A stretch of DNA of 64,000 bases from Candidatus Hodarchaeota archaeon (GTDB lineage: Archaea; Asgardarchaeota; Heimdallarchaeia; Hodarchaeales; Hodarchaeaceae). The notes under the pieces are model-generated. The model worked only from the letters and a program-made list of their open reading frames with translations. It was not told the DNA's origin and did no database searches. The stretch spans positions 15,147 through 79,146 of the forward strand of contig JAEOSR010000037.1 of the NCBI GenBank assembly GCA_016840285.1. Reading direction: 5' to 3'. The position numbers and the translations under genes were made by a program. This document shows, piece after piece, positions 26,845 to 35,649 of the stretch (position 1 is its first letter; each line of letters begins with the position of its first letter).

Positions 26845-28905
26845 ATGTTTGGTTGTTTCAAGTTATTCTTTTGTTTTTTCTTTCATCACGATTCTTTAAT
26901 TCTCAGTAGCGGCGATGTAAAAGTGAAAATACCCTATTTAGGAAAAATAAGGTTATTTTGGTGTGAATCGTGTCATGTACCACTAATTCGTAAAAAATGT
27001 TCTTTATGTGAAATGACTGGGAGAAAGGTCCAGGTGTCTCCTCCTGGTGATATTCGGCCTGCTTTTGAAGGTGATCTGAATCGGATGGTTTCAGTAATTC
27101 GATTTCAATTTGGTAATGTCTCTGCCCAAAAGTTTCAGAACCTCATTAAGAATCAGGTGATTCTCTTAAATAAAGTACCATATCTTGATCGCATGGATGA
27201 AATAATTATCCAAGGTGAGGTAGTTGGAGTATTTCGCTTTAATTTAATCAAAAGAAACTTTGAACTGTTACCACGAATTAACTTAGCATCAAAATTATGG
27301 AATATTAAATCGAGTAAGTGGGTAGCTGTTGATAAAGGAGCTAAAGAATCGATTATTAAGGGAGCTTCAGTACTTTCTCCTGGTATTGTATATGCAGATG
27401 TGAATATTTCTGTCGATGATCCTGTTATAATTGTCTGTGAAAAGGAGATAATTGCAGTAGGCCTTGCAAAGATGAAGGGTCCTCAGATGAGCCTACGGAA
27501 TAAAGGTGTTGCAGTCAAGACAAAGTATCGAAAAAAGGGTAGTAAAACTTCATTAAAATCATATCCAATAAAATGGAAAAGAATAATAGATGCCAACTTA
27601 CAATCTTTGGATATATTAGAAAATGAGGCAATTGAATTCGTTGAACGAACAGCAATAAGCTTTAGAAGGCAGTTAGTGGCATATTCTGGTGGAAAGGATT
27701 CTCTAGTAACACTAGATCTTGTAACACGTTCCAATGTGACCTATGAGATTATTTTTTCGGATACAGGCCTTGAATATCCAGAAACACTAGAAAATATTAA
27801 TCATATTGAACAAAAATATCAAAAAAGAGTTATTATCCAAAAAAATGAGGGATGGGACTTTTGGGAACGGTTTGATCAGTTTGGGCCTCCATCAAGAAAT
27901 TCCCGATGGTGCTGCAAATCAGCCAAACTGTCTCCCATAAACGAAATAATGGAAATTTTTTCTCTTAATGGTGAACAGATACTTAGTTATATCGGTAAAA
28001 GAAGATATGAATCATTGGGGAGGTCTCGTGAACCTCGAGTATCAAAAAATCCGTGGATTCCCAAACAAGTTACAGCTGCACCGATAAATAATTGGAATGC
28101 TTTTGAAGTATATTTGTATATTCACAAACATAAGCTCAGTAAATATCTGAACCCACTTTATAACCAAGGTTTTATTCGCATAGGATGTTGGGTTTGTCCA
28201 GCCTCCTCCCTAAGTGACTTTGAAATTATGAAAGAATCACATCCGACATTATTTAATAAGTTATATCGAAAATTATTAAAAATCCAAGATCAACAAGGAC
28301 TTCCGAGCCAATTCACATCATGGGGATTGTGGAGGTGGAAATATCTTCCTCAAAAGATAATAAATTTATTAAAAGCAGAGAATGTAGCATATAATAAATC
28401 TAATTTGACATTTCCTAATGGGCGCAATTTAACATTCAAAATCACAACTGGAATTTCTCCCTGTGTTAATGGAGGTTTTTCAACACTTTTATCTGCAAAC
28501 CAAATCTTGGATCTCTCTAGAATAAAGAGATTAGTACCTATATTAATGGGCTCAGTTCAATACAATGCTGAATTAGATATTCTTTCGATTTCAATGAAAA
28601 ACGGACAAATTGATATTTTCTGCGATGGTTCGATTATACTTAAGAATAATGATAAAAATTCACTAATGAAGCAAATTTCTTCTTTAATTCGGACTTTGTA
28701 TCGGGTAACTCATTGTGACGGTTGTGGTGTCTGCACTTATTCCTGCCGAGAAAAAGCTCTTGTTGTTAAGTTAGGCGTTATCAAAGTTCTTGAAGATCAA
28801 TGTATTCACTGTTTGGACTGTAACGATTTCTGTCCATTGTTAAAATATCAAGATGAAGATTCTTTCTTAATTCCTACCAAGGGATTAACAAAATCTGTAT
28901 TATAA
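26845..28905 (+). CDS. PAPS reductase-family PP-loop protein with zinc ribbon, PUA and 2[4Fe-4S] ferredoxin domains
   Basis: 686 residues as drawn. Order: zinc-ribbon-like 'FWCESCHVPLIRKKCSLC' (near 38), PUA domain (about 155-240, 'WVAVDKGAKESIIKGA'), PP-loop 'VAYSGGKDSLVTLDL' (near 278), the PAPS reductase-like 'RWCCKSAKLSPI' and 'GCWVCPAS', then two cluster motifs 'CDGCGVCTYSCREKA' (near 622) and 'CIHCLDCNDFCP' (near 655). A PUA domain suggests an RNA substrate, perhaps tRNA sulfur transfer, rather than sulfate assimilation; this is inference. The first 25 residues are Phe-rich and not family-like, so translation may begin at GTG 26923. Confidence 0.78.
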   Translation: MFGCFKLFFCFFFHHDSLILSSGDVKVKIPYLGKIRLFWCESCHVPLIRKKCSLCEMTGRKVQVSPPGDIRPAFEGDLNRMVSVIRFQFGNVSAQKFQNLIKNQVILLNKVPYLDRMDEIIIQGEVVGVFRFNLIKRNFELLPRINLASKLWNIKSSKWVAVDKGAKESIIKGASVLSPGIVYADVNISVDDPVIIVCEKEIIAVGLAKMKGPQMSLRNKGVAVKTKYRKKGSKTSLKSYPIKWKRIIDANLQSLDILENEAIEFVERTAISFRRQLVAYSGGKDSLVTLDLVTRSNVTYEIIFSDTGLEYPETLENINHIEQKYQKRVIIQKNEGWDFWERFDQFGPPSRNSRWCCKSAKLSPINEIMEIFSLNGEQILSYIGKRRYESLGRSREPRVSKNPWIPKQVTAAPINNWNAFEVYLYIHKHKLSKYLNPLYNQGFIRIGCWVCPASSLSDFEIMKESHPTLFNKLYRKLLKIQDQQGLPSQFTSWGLWRWKYLPQKIINLLKAENVAYNKSNLTFPNGRNLTFKITTGISPCVNGGFSTLLSANQILDLSRIKRLVPILMGSVQYNAELDILSISMKNGQIDIFCDGSIILKNNDKNSLMKQISSLIRTLYRVTHCDGCGVCTYSCREKALVVKLGVIKVLEDQCIHCLDCNDFCPLLKYQDEDSFLIPTKGLTKSVL

Positions 28906-29122
28906 ACAGGAACGATTCTTTTGCAATGTAAGGTTTTTTTATTGCAAATTCTTCAGGGAAAAACGATTTTAAGATCAACTTATAGGTAAAATCACTTGAA
29001 AGCTTTTTTCTAGAGAATCTCAAATGAAGACACAATCATGAATTGTAAGACTCAAGATAGAGAAAAACACAAAAAAACGAGACATCATCAACGAAATGAA
29101 CAGTATTCGGAGAATATAAAGT

Positions 29123-29665
29123 GTGAATGGTCGTAAAGAGCGAGTAATCGACGGAGCCAAGTCAATTCTTTCAACAAGAGGATTTGACGTCACTTCTGAA
29201 GTTGAAAAAGCAGATTATTATGATATTTATGGAAAAGACGCTGATAAGAAATCCATAATTGTTCGGATACCATCAAAAGAAGTTGTCGGTGTTCGATTAT
29301 TGCGTGATTATAAGGAAGAAATAGAGAAAAAAGGATATGATCATGCTATCTTGCTTGCATTGAATAAATACACCCATTATGCGAAACGTGAGGCTAAAGC
29401 TGCTGGAATTGAAACATTCTCAATAAAATTCCCATTCTTTAATTTATTCAAGCATTATCTAGTTCCTCTACATGAGTTTGCAACAGAAGAAGAGATTAGT
29501 GAACTAGAGAAAAGGTATTCCATTTTTAAACATCAATTACCAAAAATATCAGCAGAAGATCCAGCTGTCCAACTTCTAGGTGCTAAAGTGGGAGATGTGT
29601 TAAAAATAGTACGAAAAAGTCCCACTGCAGGTGAGTTTATTATCTACCGAGCTGTAGTACCCTAA
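29123..29665 (+). CDS. rpoH: RNA polymerase subunit H with N-terminal domain like eukaryotic Rpb5
   Basis: 180 residues. The C-terminal 70 are archaeal RpoH/Rpb5: 'HYLVPLHEFATEEEISELEK', 'HQLPKISAEDPAVQLLGAK' and 'VLKIVRKSPTAGEFIIYR'. Ordinary archaeal RpoH is only about 80 residues. Here about 105 residues precede it: 'RKERVIDGAKSILSTRGFDV', then a short strand-helix region with 'VGVRLLRDYKEEIEKKGYDH' and 'AILLALNKYTHYAKREAKA', matching the jaw domain of eukaryotic Rpb5 in order and spacing. GTG start after 'CGGAG'. It stands alone, 21 kb from either rpoB or rpoA', whereas archaeal rpoH normally heads the rpoB operon. Confidence 0.9.
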   Translation: MNGRKERVIDGAKSILSTRGFDVTSEVEKADYYDIYGKDADKKSIIVRIPSKEVVGVRLLRDYKEEIEKKGYDHAILLALNKYTHYAKREAKAAGIETFSIKFPFFNLFKHYLVPLHEFATEEEISELEKRYSIFKHQLPKISAEDPAVQLLGAKVGDVLKIVRKSPTAGEFIIYRAVVP

Positions 29666-29844
29666 TTAGAAGACTCAGAGGAGTGACCTCGACAGTTGTT
29701 GTTCAACCTAGTACATAAAAAAGACTGGATGTGGGGTAAGATTCGACCTCCAACGTCTCCAAAGTTTCTTCTACCGACATAAAATGTAATTTGTGACATT
29801 CTATTACTAGAAAGAGAGTGAACATTAAGAAAGAGGAATTTTAA

Positions 29845-31113
29845 TTGAGTAAACCAAAGATCTATTGGATCATAACAGTCATGGTGTTCTTTCTAACTAT
29901 TCTCATGACTAACAATGCAAATTTAACTGTGACTACAGTTCAGGGAACAGTTAAGCCTACTGCTGAATCTGAAATCGTTATTGGAATCGATCTAAGCCAT
30001 GATAATGATGTTAATTCAAGTGAATTAACAAATTTAACATCCATCCTTAACACTACTTTTAGTTCCCAACAAATTGTTCTTCTTAATGATAAATTCACAC
30101 CGGAGAATCTAGCAAATATTGATGTATTAACCATATTAGCGCCTACAACAACTTTTGATCTTGACTTGGAGGAATTAGAGGTTGTAGAAGAATTCATAGA
30201 GACTGGGAAGTCTATGTTGATAGCTACTGGTCATAGGAACCAAACAAGAGATCCATTAAATGATCTTCTAAGCGTTTATGGCTTGAACTTCAATTATTCT
30301 AGATCTATTTTATCAGAACAAGCCCTGGCGAGAAATTTTACGACCCCAAAGACTCCCTTAACAGAGAATATCTCCCAACTCATTTGTCCAAACGGATTGG
30401 GAATTTCATTCAACGAATCCAAATTAGAGAGCTATCAATCTCCTGCAATCTTATCTTATAATCCTATTTTACTTGTTAATTCAGATGAAGCCCCATCTGA
30501 GAATAATACTTTAATTTCGACTCTAGAGTTTGAAAATGGAGCTCGAATACTGGCTATTGGATCAGCAGAAATGTTTAATAACAGTTATATTGAACCTCTT
30601 GCTAATACTTCAAGTATTTTCTTGGATAACACAGATTTCTTTATTAATGCTATAAAATGGTTAGGAAAAAACACAGGAATCATGAATTTTTATGAATCAT
30701 GGGTAGATTTAGATGGCCAATCAATCAATATTGGTGAAATTATTCATGGAAATGTCACATTGGTAAATTCTCAAAACCAGAGTCTTTCACAAGTACAATT
30801 AATCATCACTCTTGAACGGACAGGTTCCATCTTGAGCTCTAGAGTGATGCATATTTCCCCAAATAATTATTCAAAATATTTTGGCTGGGTAAGTACTGAA
30901 GATCTGAGCTATGGGTATTGTGATATAATCTTTATGGCAAATCACATTGGATATTTACCTATTGAAGTGGCAGCTGGTCGTGTATACTTAGAACCTCCAT
31001 TTCCCGCACGAAAAAACCCAAATCCAGCTATCATGGGGCTATTTTTAGCATCTTCTCTTCTTTTTATATCAAGCGTAGTATTCATCTATATAAATCTAGA
31101 GAAGAAAGAATAG
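29845..31113 (+). CDS. OST48/WBP1-like oligosaccharyltransferase subunit homolog
   Basis: 422 residues: an N-terminal signal segment (about 7-30), a Rossmann-like lumenal domain (45-280), a beta domain (290-385) and one C-terminal membrane span (394-418) with a short charged tail 'INLEKKE'. This is the plan of eukaryotic OST48 (DDOST/WBP1). Matching details are 'ARILAIGSAEMFNNSYIE' (233) and 'DFFINAIKWLGKNTGIM' (262), like OST48's ARVIFSGSLDFF and ALSRWVFKEEGVL segments, and the tail after the last beta domain. Many N-X-S/T sites face outside. It would work with the ribophorin I homolog at 36-38 kb. Other GIFT-domain or gliding-related proteins are the alternative. Confidence 0.68.
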   Translation: MSKPKIYWIITVMVFFLTILMTNNANLTVTTVQGTVKPTAESEIVIGIDLSHDNDVNSSELTNLTSILNTTFSSQQIVLLNDKFTPENLANIDVLTILAPTTTFDLDLEELEVVEEFIETGKSMLIATGHRNQTRDPLNDLLSVYGLNFNYSRSILSEQALARNFTTPKTPLTENISQLICPNGLGISFNESKLESYQSPAILSYNPILLVNSDEAPSENNTLISTLEFENGARILAIGSAEMFNNSYIEPLANTSSIFLDNTDFFINAIKWLGKNTGIMNFYESWVDLDGQSINIGEIIHGNVTLVNSQNQSLSQVQLIITLERTGSILSSRVMHISPNNYSKYFGWVSTEDLSYGYCDIIFMANHIGYLPIEVAAGRVYLEPPFPARKNPNPAIMGLFLASSLLFISSVVFIYINLEKKE

Positions 31114-31135
31114 GTAAGAGATAGTGAGACTCAAT

Positions 31136-31459
31136 TCACGAGAAAGCAGTTAAGGCCTCTGTAGTTAGTTTGTAATCTCTTGGTAGGAGAAAAATGTAAT
31201 CAAGCTTCCCTAGATTTAGTATATCATATTCGTATTGCCGAATAAATGCATTTAATCGCTGTAAAACTCGTTTAGCGTCCATTGGTTTTTTTATTCGAAA
31301 TTCTTTGTAAAAAATGATTATTAGACTTCCATATTCCATCTCTAGCTCAATATCGTCTGTATCCCTAAATTCTCGTATAGAAATACAACGTATTCTATCT
31401 TTTTTTGTCCTAAAGGAATGATTGAAAGCTTCTAATACGTTTGAAATAAATGGGCACAT
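31136..31459 (-). CDS. hypothetical protein, small and soluble
   Basis: 107 residues, not recognised. Mixed alpha/beta look: 'KDRIRCISIREFRDTDDIEL', 'YGSLIIIFYKEFRIKKPMDA' and 'LNAFIRQYEYDILNLGKLDY'. No membrane span, signal or metal site. It ends 22 bases from the OST48-like stop and converges on it. Its ATG follows a purine/A-rich tract. Likely genuine, but weak evidence. Confidence 0.45.
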   Translation of the reverse strand: MCPFISNVLEAFNHSFRTKKDRIRCISIREFRDTDDIELEMEYGSLIIIFYKEFRIKKPMDAKRVLQRLNAFIRQYEYDILNLGKLDYIFLLPRDYKLTTEALTAFS

Positions 31460-31674
31460 TTTTTTTCCAGGAGGAGGTGGATGAATTTTAAATAAGAGAT
31501 AATCTAGGAATATCTCTTAGATCTTTACACATTCTTATTTTCTTCATCATAGCTTAAAGTTAATCATGATACTGTGATAATAGGTCTAGAGAATTATGGA
31601 TTGAAAAAAAATTCACGCAAAAATCAAAAATTAGCAGGTAAACTTAGAATAAACATATCAAATATTATTAGAAA

Positions 31675-31806
31675 CGGGCCCGAAGGGATTTGAACCCCTG
31701 ACCCCTGCGTATCTGCCAGTCTTAAGCTCTTGACTTTCCGCAGCGCAGTACTCTATCCAGGCATTGCCACGCATATGTATTTGTAACGCGTATAAGCCAC
31801 GGGCCC
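31675..31806 (-). tRNA. tRNA-Arg (GCG) with two introns
   Basis: Acceptor GGGCCCG/CGGGCCC, T arm AGGGG-TTCAAAT-CCCTT, anticodon stem CTGCG/CGCAG and anticodon GCG in loop CTGCGGA; discriminator G, no encoded CCA. A 27-base intron lies at the canonical 37/38 site. Its bulge-helix-bulge fits exactly: helix CTGC/GCAG, bulges GGA and ATA cut after their second base. A further 30-base insertion sits in the D loop between A14 and G15; removing it restores a normal loop AGCCTGGATA. Removing both leaves 75 bases. The D-loop splice motif is less regular than the first. Confidence 0.9.
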
Positions 31807-32217
31807 TTGTGAGAGAAATAGACACTCTTATCGCTGTTATTAATGACCTTAAATTTTTGTTGTAGTTTTACGCTCAGTATTATAGAATGAGACCCTTTTC
31901 TAACCTTTTACATCTATTAAACCTTGTATAAACATATGAGTCTGGCTTTATTATACTTTTTAATTCATGTATCATCTTTATAAGACGAAAATTTGTTATT
32001 AAGGCTGTATTCTGCGAAATCGTTCTCTTAAAATTTAAGATAAACCTACTGAATCCATCTCAATATTGTTGTATTGCTGGTACTGTTTCTACTTCAGTCA
32101 TTTGTCAATATATTGCTTTTCAGAAAAAATAGAGTTCTATAATCAAAAAAATTAAAAGTCACAACGACAGGAAGAATCTAACTACATTAAAGAGTATTTT
32201 CCTAGAGGTTTATTGAC
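31807..32217. other. intergenic region between tRNA-Arg and membrane protein
   Basis: 411 AT-rich bases. It should hold the divergent promoters of tRNA-Arg and the following membrane protein gene. No gene, RNA or repeat recognised. Confidence 0.5.
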
Positions 32218-32577
32218 ATGAAAACTCCAACATTGATTGGTACATTAATATTTATGATAAGTCTTATGATCGCAATCATTATAGCACTACCCCCCTACCC
32301 AGAGGATCCATATATTGAATTATTTTTGATCTGGTTCGGTGGAGTTGCTGGGGGTATTGGACTTGGGTATGGAAATCGTGAAAGTTTCGGATTTGATGAA
32401 GGAAATAACGCAACAATTGTTGGAGGTCTCGGTCTTGGATGGAGCATTCTTATCTCATTTTTGTTGTATTACTATGAACTTCAGCCAATCGATAGAGTCA
32501 TTTTCTCATTTGTTAGTTCACTTGTGGCAATTATTGGTTTATACATGGTGATCGTATCTACCCAAGAATCATATTAG
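32218..32577 (+). CDS. small membrane protein, four predicted spans
   Basis: 119 residues, unknown. Hydrophobic segments lie at about 5-27, 35-52, 65-87 and 92-112, with a Gly-rich stretch 'WFGGVAGGIGLGYGNRE' between the second and third. No conserved polar cluster for transport is seen. ATG preceded by a weak AGAGG site. It stands alone. Confidence 0.6.
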   Translation: MKTPTLIGTLIFMISLMIAIIIALPPYPEDPYIELFLIWFGGVAGGIGLGYGNRESFGFDEGNNATIVGGLGLGWSILISFLLYYYELQPIDRVIFSFVSSLVAIIGLYMVIVSTQESY

Positions 32578-32732
32578 ACTGTCCTTGCTCTCTAGTCCTT
32601 AGTAGAATATTTCTTTGCAAGGAAACTCTCGAAATTTTTAGAGAGAGAGATAATAAAAGAGTCTATTTTCCCTTACTCGATAATTGACGCCGAGATCTCT
32701 GTGTTAGCCAAAGATAAAATCATTATTCGAAA

Positions 32733-34052
32733 TTAGATGAAACCTCTTTTTTCCAGGATTTCTTGTAGTGTTTTAGCGCTTTTCTCATCAACACCATAAG
32801 TAATACGAGTATTAGGTTTGTTAATGTTTATTATCTTTCGTAAGTCTATTGGAGTACCGATAATAACAGTATCAGCGTCGGTATTATTGATTGTCTCTTC
32901 AAGGTCTTTGATCTGTTTTGCTCCATATCCCATTGCAGGTAAAACTTGTGAAAGATGGGGGTATTTATTGAAAGTATCATTAATGGAACGAACAGCAAAC
33001 GGGCGAGGGTCAATAATTTCTGAAGCGTGGTTTGCTTTAGCTGCAACCATCCCAGCACCGTACTCCATGTCTCCATGAGTTACTGTTGGGCCATCTTCAA
33101 CAACCAATACACGTTTCCTTTTGATTTTATCAGGATTTTCAACTGTAACAATACTCTCTGCTTTTATGATTTGTGCTTTTGGATTCTCAGCTTTAATGGT
33201 CTCTATTAATGTTGCAACATCCTCTGTTTTAGCGGTATCGACCTTATTTATAATTATAATATCACTAGCTATAAGATTTGTATGGCCAGGATAATATGTA
33301 GTTTCATGTCCAAGACGATGGGGATCAGCAACAGTGAACCATAAGTCTGGAACATAAAAAGGAAAATCATTATTTCCTCCATCCCAAAGAATGATATCTG
33401 CTTCTTTCTCTGCTTCGATTAGAATTTTTCCGTAATCTACTCCCGCAAAAACCAGGTTTCCTGCAACAATATGAGGAGCATATTCTTCACGCTCTTCTAT
33501 AGTGCAATCATGTTTATCTAAATCAGTCAAATTACCAAATCGTTGACAAATTTGTTTTCTTAAATCACCATAAGGCATTGGATGCCGAATAACTGCAACT
33601 CGTTTTCCTTGCTGTCTAAGTATTTGCCCCAATTTCCTTGTGACTTGACTCTTACCTGCTCCTGTTCTAACAGCACATACTGCAATGACTGGCTTGTTAG
33701 ATTTAATACAAGTATGTTTAATTCCCATAAACCTAAAATCTGCCCCAATTGCAAGGATATGAGAAGCCTTCTGCATAACTTGAACATGAGAGATATCCGA
33801 ATAAGACATAATTACCTGATCGACTTCGTGTCGTTTAATTAAAGATGCTAAATCTTCTTCTGGATAAATAGGTATACCCTCAGGATATAAGGATCCAGTC
33901 AACTCTTCAGGATATTTTCGGCCTGAAATATCTGGAATTTGGGTTGCAGTGAAAGCTACCACGTTATATATTTCATTATCACGAAAATAAGTGTTAAAAT
34001 TGTGGAAATCTCGTCCAGCAGCTCCTAGAATTATTGTATTCATTCTTTTCAT
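32733..34052 (-). CDS. cpgS: cyclic 2,3-diphosphoglycerate synthetase-like P-loop protein
   Basis: 439 residues. 'TIILGAAGRDFHNFNTYFRD' at the N-terminus, a P-loop 'VCAVRTGAGKSQVTRKLG' (about 125) and 'IIINKVDTAKTEDV' (about 268) place it in the CPG synthetase family. The methanogen enzyme makes the osmo/thermoprotectant cyclic 2,3-diphosphoglycerate, but family members without that product are common in archaea, so the substrate is uncertain. The start could also be the second Met (34043). Flanked by small membrane protein genes; no operon partner visible. Confidence 0.82.
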   Translation of the reverse strand: MKRMNTIILGAAGRDFHNFNTYFRDNEIYNVVAFTATQIPDISGRKYPEELTGSLYPEGIPIYPEEDLASLIKRHEVDQVIMSYSDISHVQVMQKASHILAIGADFRFMGIKHTCIKSNKPVIAVCAVRTGAGKSQVTRKLGQILRQQGKRVAVIRHPMPYGDLRKQICQRFGNLTDLDKHDCTIEEREEYAPHIVAGNLVFAGVDYGKILIEAEKEADIILWDGGNNDFPFYVPDLWFTVADPHRLGHETTYYPGHTNLIASDIIIINKVDTAKTEDVATLIETIKAENPKAQIIKAESIVTVENPDKIKRKRVLVVEDGPTVTHGDMEYGAGMVAAKANHASEIIDPRPFAVRSINDTFNKYPHLSQVLPAMGYGAKQIKDLEETINNTDADTVIIGTPIDLRKIININKPNTRITYGVDEKSAKTLQEILEKRGFI

Positions 34053-34406
34053 TGCAGGATACCCCTATTTTTTGTTGATAGAAGGAAAAAAAGGCTGAAT
34101 TTTTAAAATGTTCTTTTGTAATTGCAAAAGAAATTCGAATTTAGAAAAATCCGAAACCTATCGTCGTAAATCAATTTCAAAAATATTCAAGTCAAATCAA
34201 TTATGTTTAACCTATCAAAATTCTATTTCTTGCCATAAATTCAAAATGATATTATTATAGAAGGTTAGTGATGGCAGTTCAGTAATATCCTAACACTTAA
34301 CAAATCATTCTAGATTAGTTACCAAGCTCAGATAAGGTTAAAGCACAGAAAACACAAATAAAAATTTACAAAAATCATTTGCTTAGACAATTTAGAGGAA
34401 AATACA
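34053..34406. other. intergenic region between cpgS-like and membrane protein genes
   Basis: 354 AT-rich bases, divergent promoters expected. No RNA or gene recognised. Confidence 0.5.
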
Positions 34407-34724
34407 ATGAGTACTGATCTTGAAGGATGGTTTAATCTCCCTAAACCCGTCAAATTGCTGGATCTCTCTCTTATCGGGTATATTGTCATTTTAGTGGTTG
34501 CAACCATATTATACTTGGCTATCCTCGACCAAACAGTACAAAATTTAATGCCTATATTTCTTACAGCCCTATTATCACTAATTACATGGAACTTCCGGAC
34601 TCAGTTATTAAAAACCTCAGATCCTGAAATGCACAAACGCTACTTTCGTGAATGGGTTATTATTTGTGTATGCATTATTGTGATTATTGGAGTAATTCTC
34701 CTTGTTTATCCAGTAACGTATTAA
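34407..34724 (+). CDS. small membrane protein, three predicted spans
   Basis: 105 residues, unknown. Hydrophobic segments at about 20-42, 45-62 and 80-102; between them is a charged patch 'TQLLKTSDPEMHKRYFREW'. ATG with an 'AGAGGAAAA' site upstream. Followed by the sRNA candidate. Confidence 0.6.
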   Translation: MSTDLEGWFNLPKPVKLLDLSLIGYIVILVVATILYLAILDQTVQNLMPIFLTALLSLITWNFRTQLLKTSDPEMHKRYFREWVIICVCIIVIIGVILLVYPVTY

Positions 34725-34774
34725 TTGAAAAGTTCGTTTTATGATTATAAAACTTTGAAGATAAAATATATTTT

Positions 34775-34841
34775 CACTAGTGATGATGTTATCCCCGGAT
34801 GAGTGTTACAACTATGAATGTAAGAAGAGCCGTCTGAAGTG
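34775..34841 (+). ncRNA. candidate C/D box sRNA, guide matches the 23S rRNA peptidyl-transferase centre
   Basis: C box GTGATGA (34780-34786) and D box CTGA (34834-34837) are 47 bases apart, the normal archaeal size, and CACT (34775-34778) can pair with AGTG (34838-34841) as terminal stem. The 13 bases after box C (34787-34799) read TGTTATCCCCGGA, the exact reverse complement of TCCGGGGATAACA around E. coli 23S A2451. D' is a weak ATGA (34799-34802). The fifth base before it would direct 2'-O-methylation at E. coli G2446. The second guide before box D is unassigned. It lies just upstream of the Trm112-like gene. Confidence 0.65.
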
Positions 34842-34875
34842 ATTCCTGAAGTTCAATTCTATGAGATGAAGTACA

Positions 34876-35157
34876 ATGAAGAAGGATTTAATGGAAATTT
34901 TAGCTTGTCCGATCTGTAAAAATATCGAGCTAGAATTATATGTTTTTACCGAAGATGAGAGAGAAATTGAAACTGGGCTTATTTTTTGTTCTAAGTGTAA
35001 ACGATATTATCCAATCAAGGGGACAATACCAGTCATGTTACCAGACGATCTGAGAAAAGAGGAAGAAGACCTGAAATTTCTTTCAGCTAATCAAGACAAA
35101 ATACCCGCTAAAATTCTAACAGAAGGAAAGCCTTTTTCGTTGTCGAACCTTAAATAA
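34876..35157 (+). CDS. Trm112-like zinc protein
   Basis: 93 residues. 'MEILACPICKN' and 'GLIFCSKCKRYYPI' form the CPxC/CxxC zinc site, and 'GTIPVMLPDD' follows as in Trm112. Trm112 is a small activator that pairs with several methyltransferases, including METTL5; a METTL5-like protein is encoded at 47.5 kb. Whether they pair here is inference. ATG 34876. Confidence 0.8.
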   Translation: MKKDLMEILACPICKNIELELYVFTEDEREIETGLIFCSKCKRYYPIKGTIPVMLPDDLRKEEEDLKFLSANQDKIPAKILTEGKPFSLSNLK

Positions 35158-35249
35158 ACAACAAAACAGAATTCATTATTAAAGAAATCTTATTTTTGTG
35201 ATTCTTTATAAGATCTATATAAGGTTATAAATTTTTTAAGCTTTTTTCG

Positions 35250-35534
35250 TTGAAAATATTCCTAAACCTAATTCCTTATTGTAAATTCTATATTACGGAT
35301 TCATCTATCCACATTTGGGCCCGATTAAGTTTGAAGTTAGTGGAATGGATTAATGATGAGTTTAAGTGGAATGCATATTCAATTATACATGCACTTCCTC
35401 CTAGAGATCAAGGAGGAAAAAATAAAATTCTCCAAACAGGGAACTCAATATCTGAATTCATTCCTACAGATCAAAATAAAGGAAAAAATGAATTAGACCC
35501 TGAAATCATTCGACAGGGAGTAAGGGAGGAATAG
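35250..35534 (+). CDS. possible small protein, 94 residues
   Basis: Unrecognised, starting with TTG. It has Trp-rich segments ('IHIWARLSLKLVEWINDEFK') and a polar tail. A plausible TATA box 'TTTATAAG' lies about 40 bases upstream, so a nearly leaderless transcript is possible. The stop overlaps the 3' end of tRNA-Gln on the other strand by 3 bases. No ribosome-binding site. It may not be translated. Confidence 0.35.
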   Translation: MKIFLNLIPYCKFYITDSSIHIWARLSLKLVEWINDEFKWNAYSIIHALPPRDQGGKNKILQTGNSISEFIPTDQNKGKNELDPEIIRQGVREE

Positions 35535-35649
35535 CCCCGCTCAGATTCGAACTGAGGTCACGAGGACTTTTCATAAACCTAATAAATGTGTTTCAAATAT
35601 CAGAATCTATACCAAAACCTCGCATGATGGTCCACTACACTACGGGGCT
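35532..35649 (-). tRNA. tRNA-Gln (TTG) with 45-base intron
   Basis: Acceptor AGCCCCG/CGGGGCT, discriminator A, anticodon stem CGAGG/CCTCG, anticodon TTG, T arm CTCAG-TTCGAAT-CTGAG. The intron lies at 37/38; helix TTTT/GAAA and bulges GGT and AGT fit the bulge-helix-bulge rule. Spliced length is 73 bases. No CCA is encoded. Its 5' end overlaps the ferredoxin stop codon. Confidence 0.92.

Noticed and set aside
29690..29780. minus-strand 'GGTCGAATC' resembling a tRNA T loop
   Set aside because: No matching acceptor or anticodon arm could be found.
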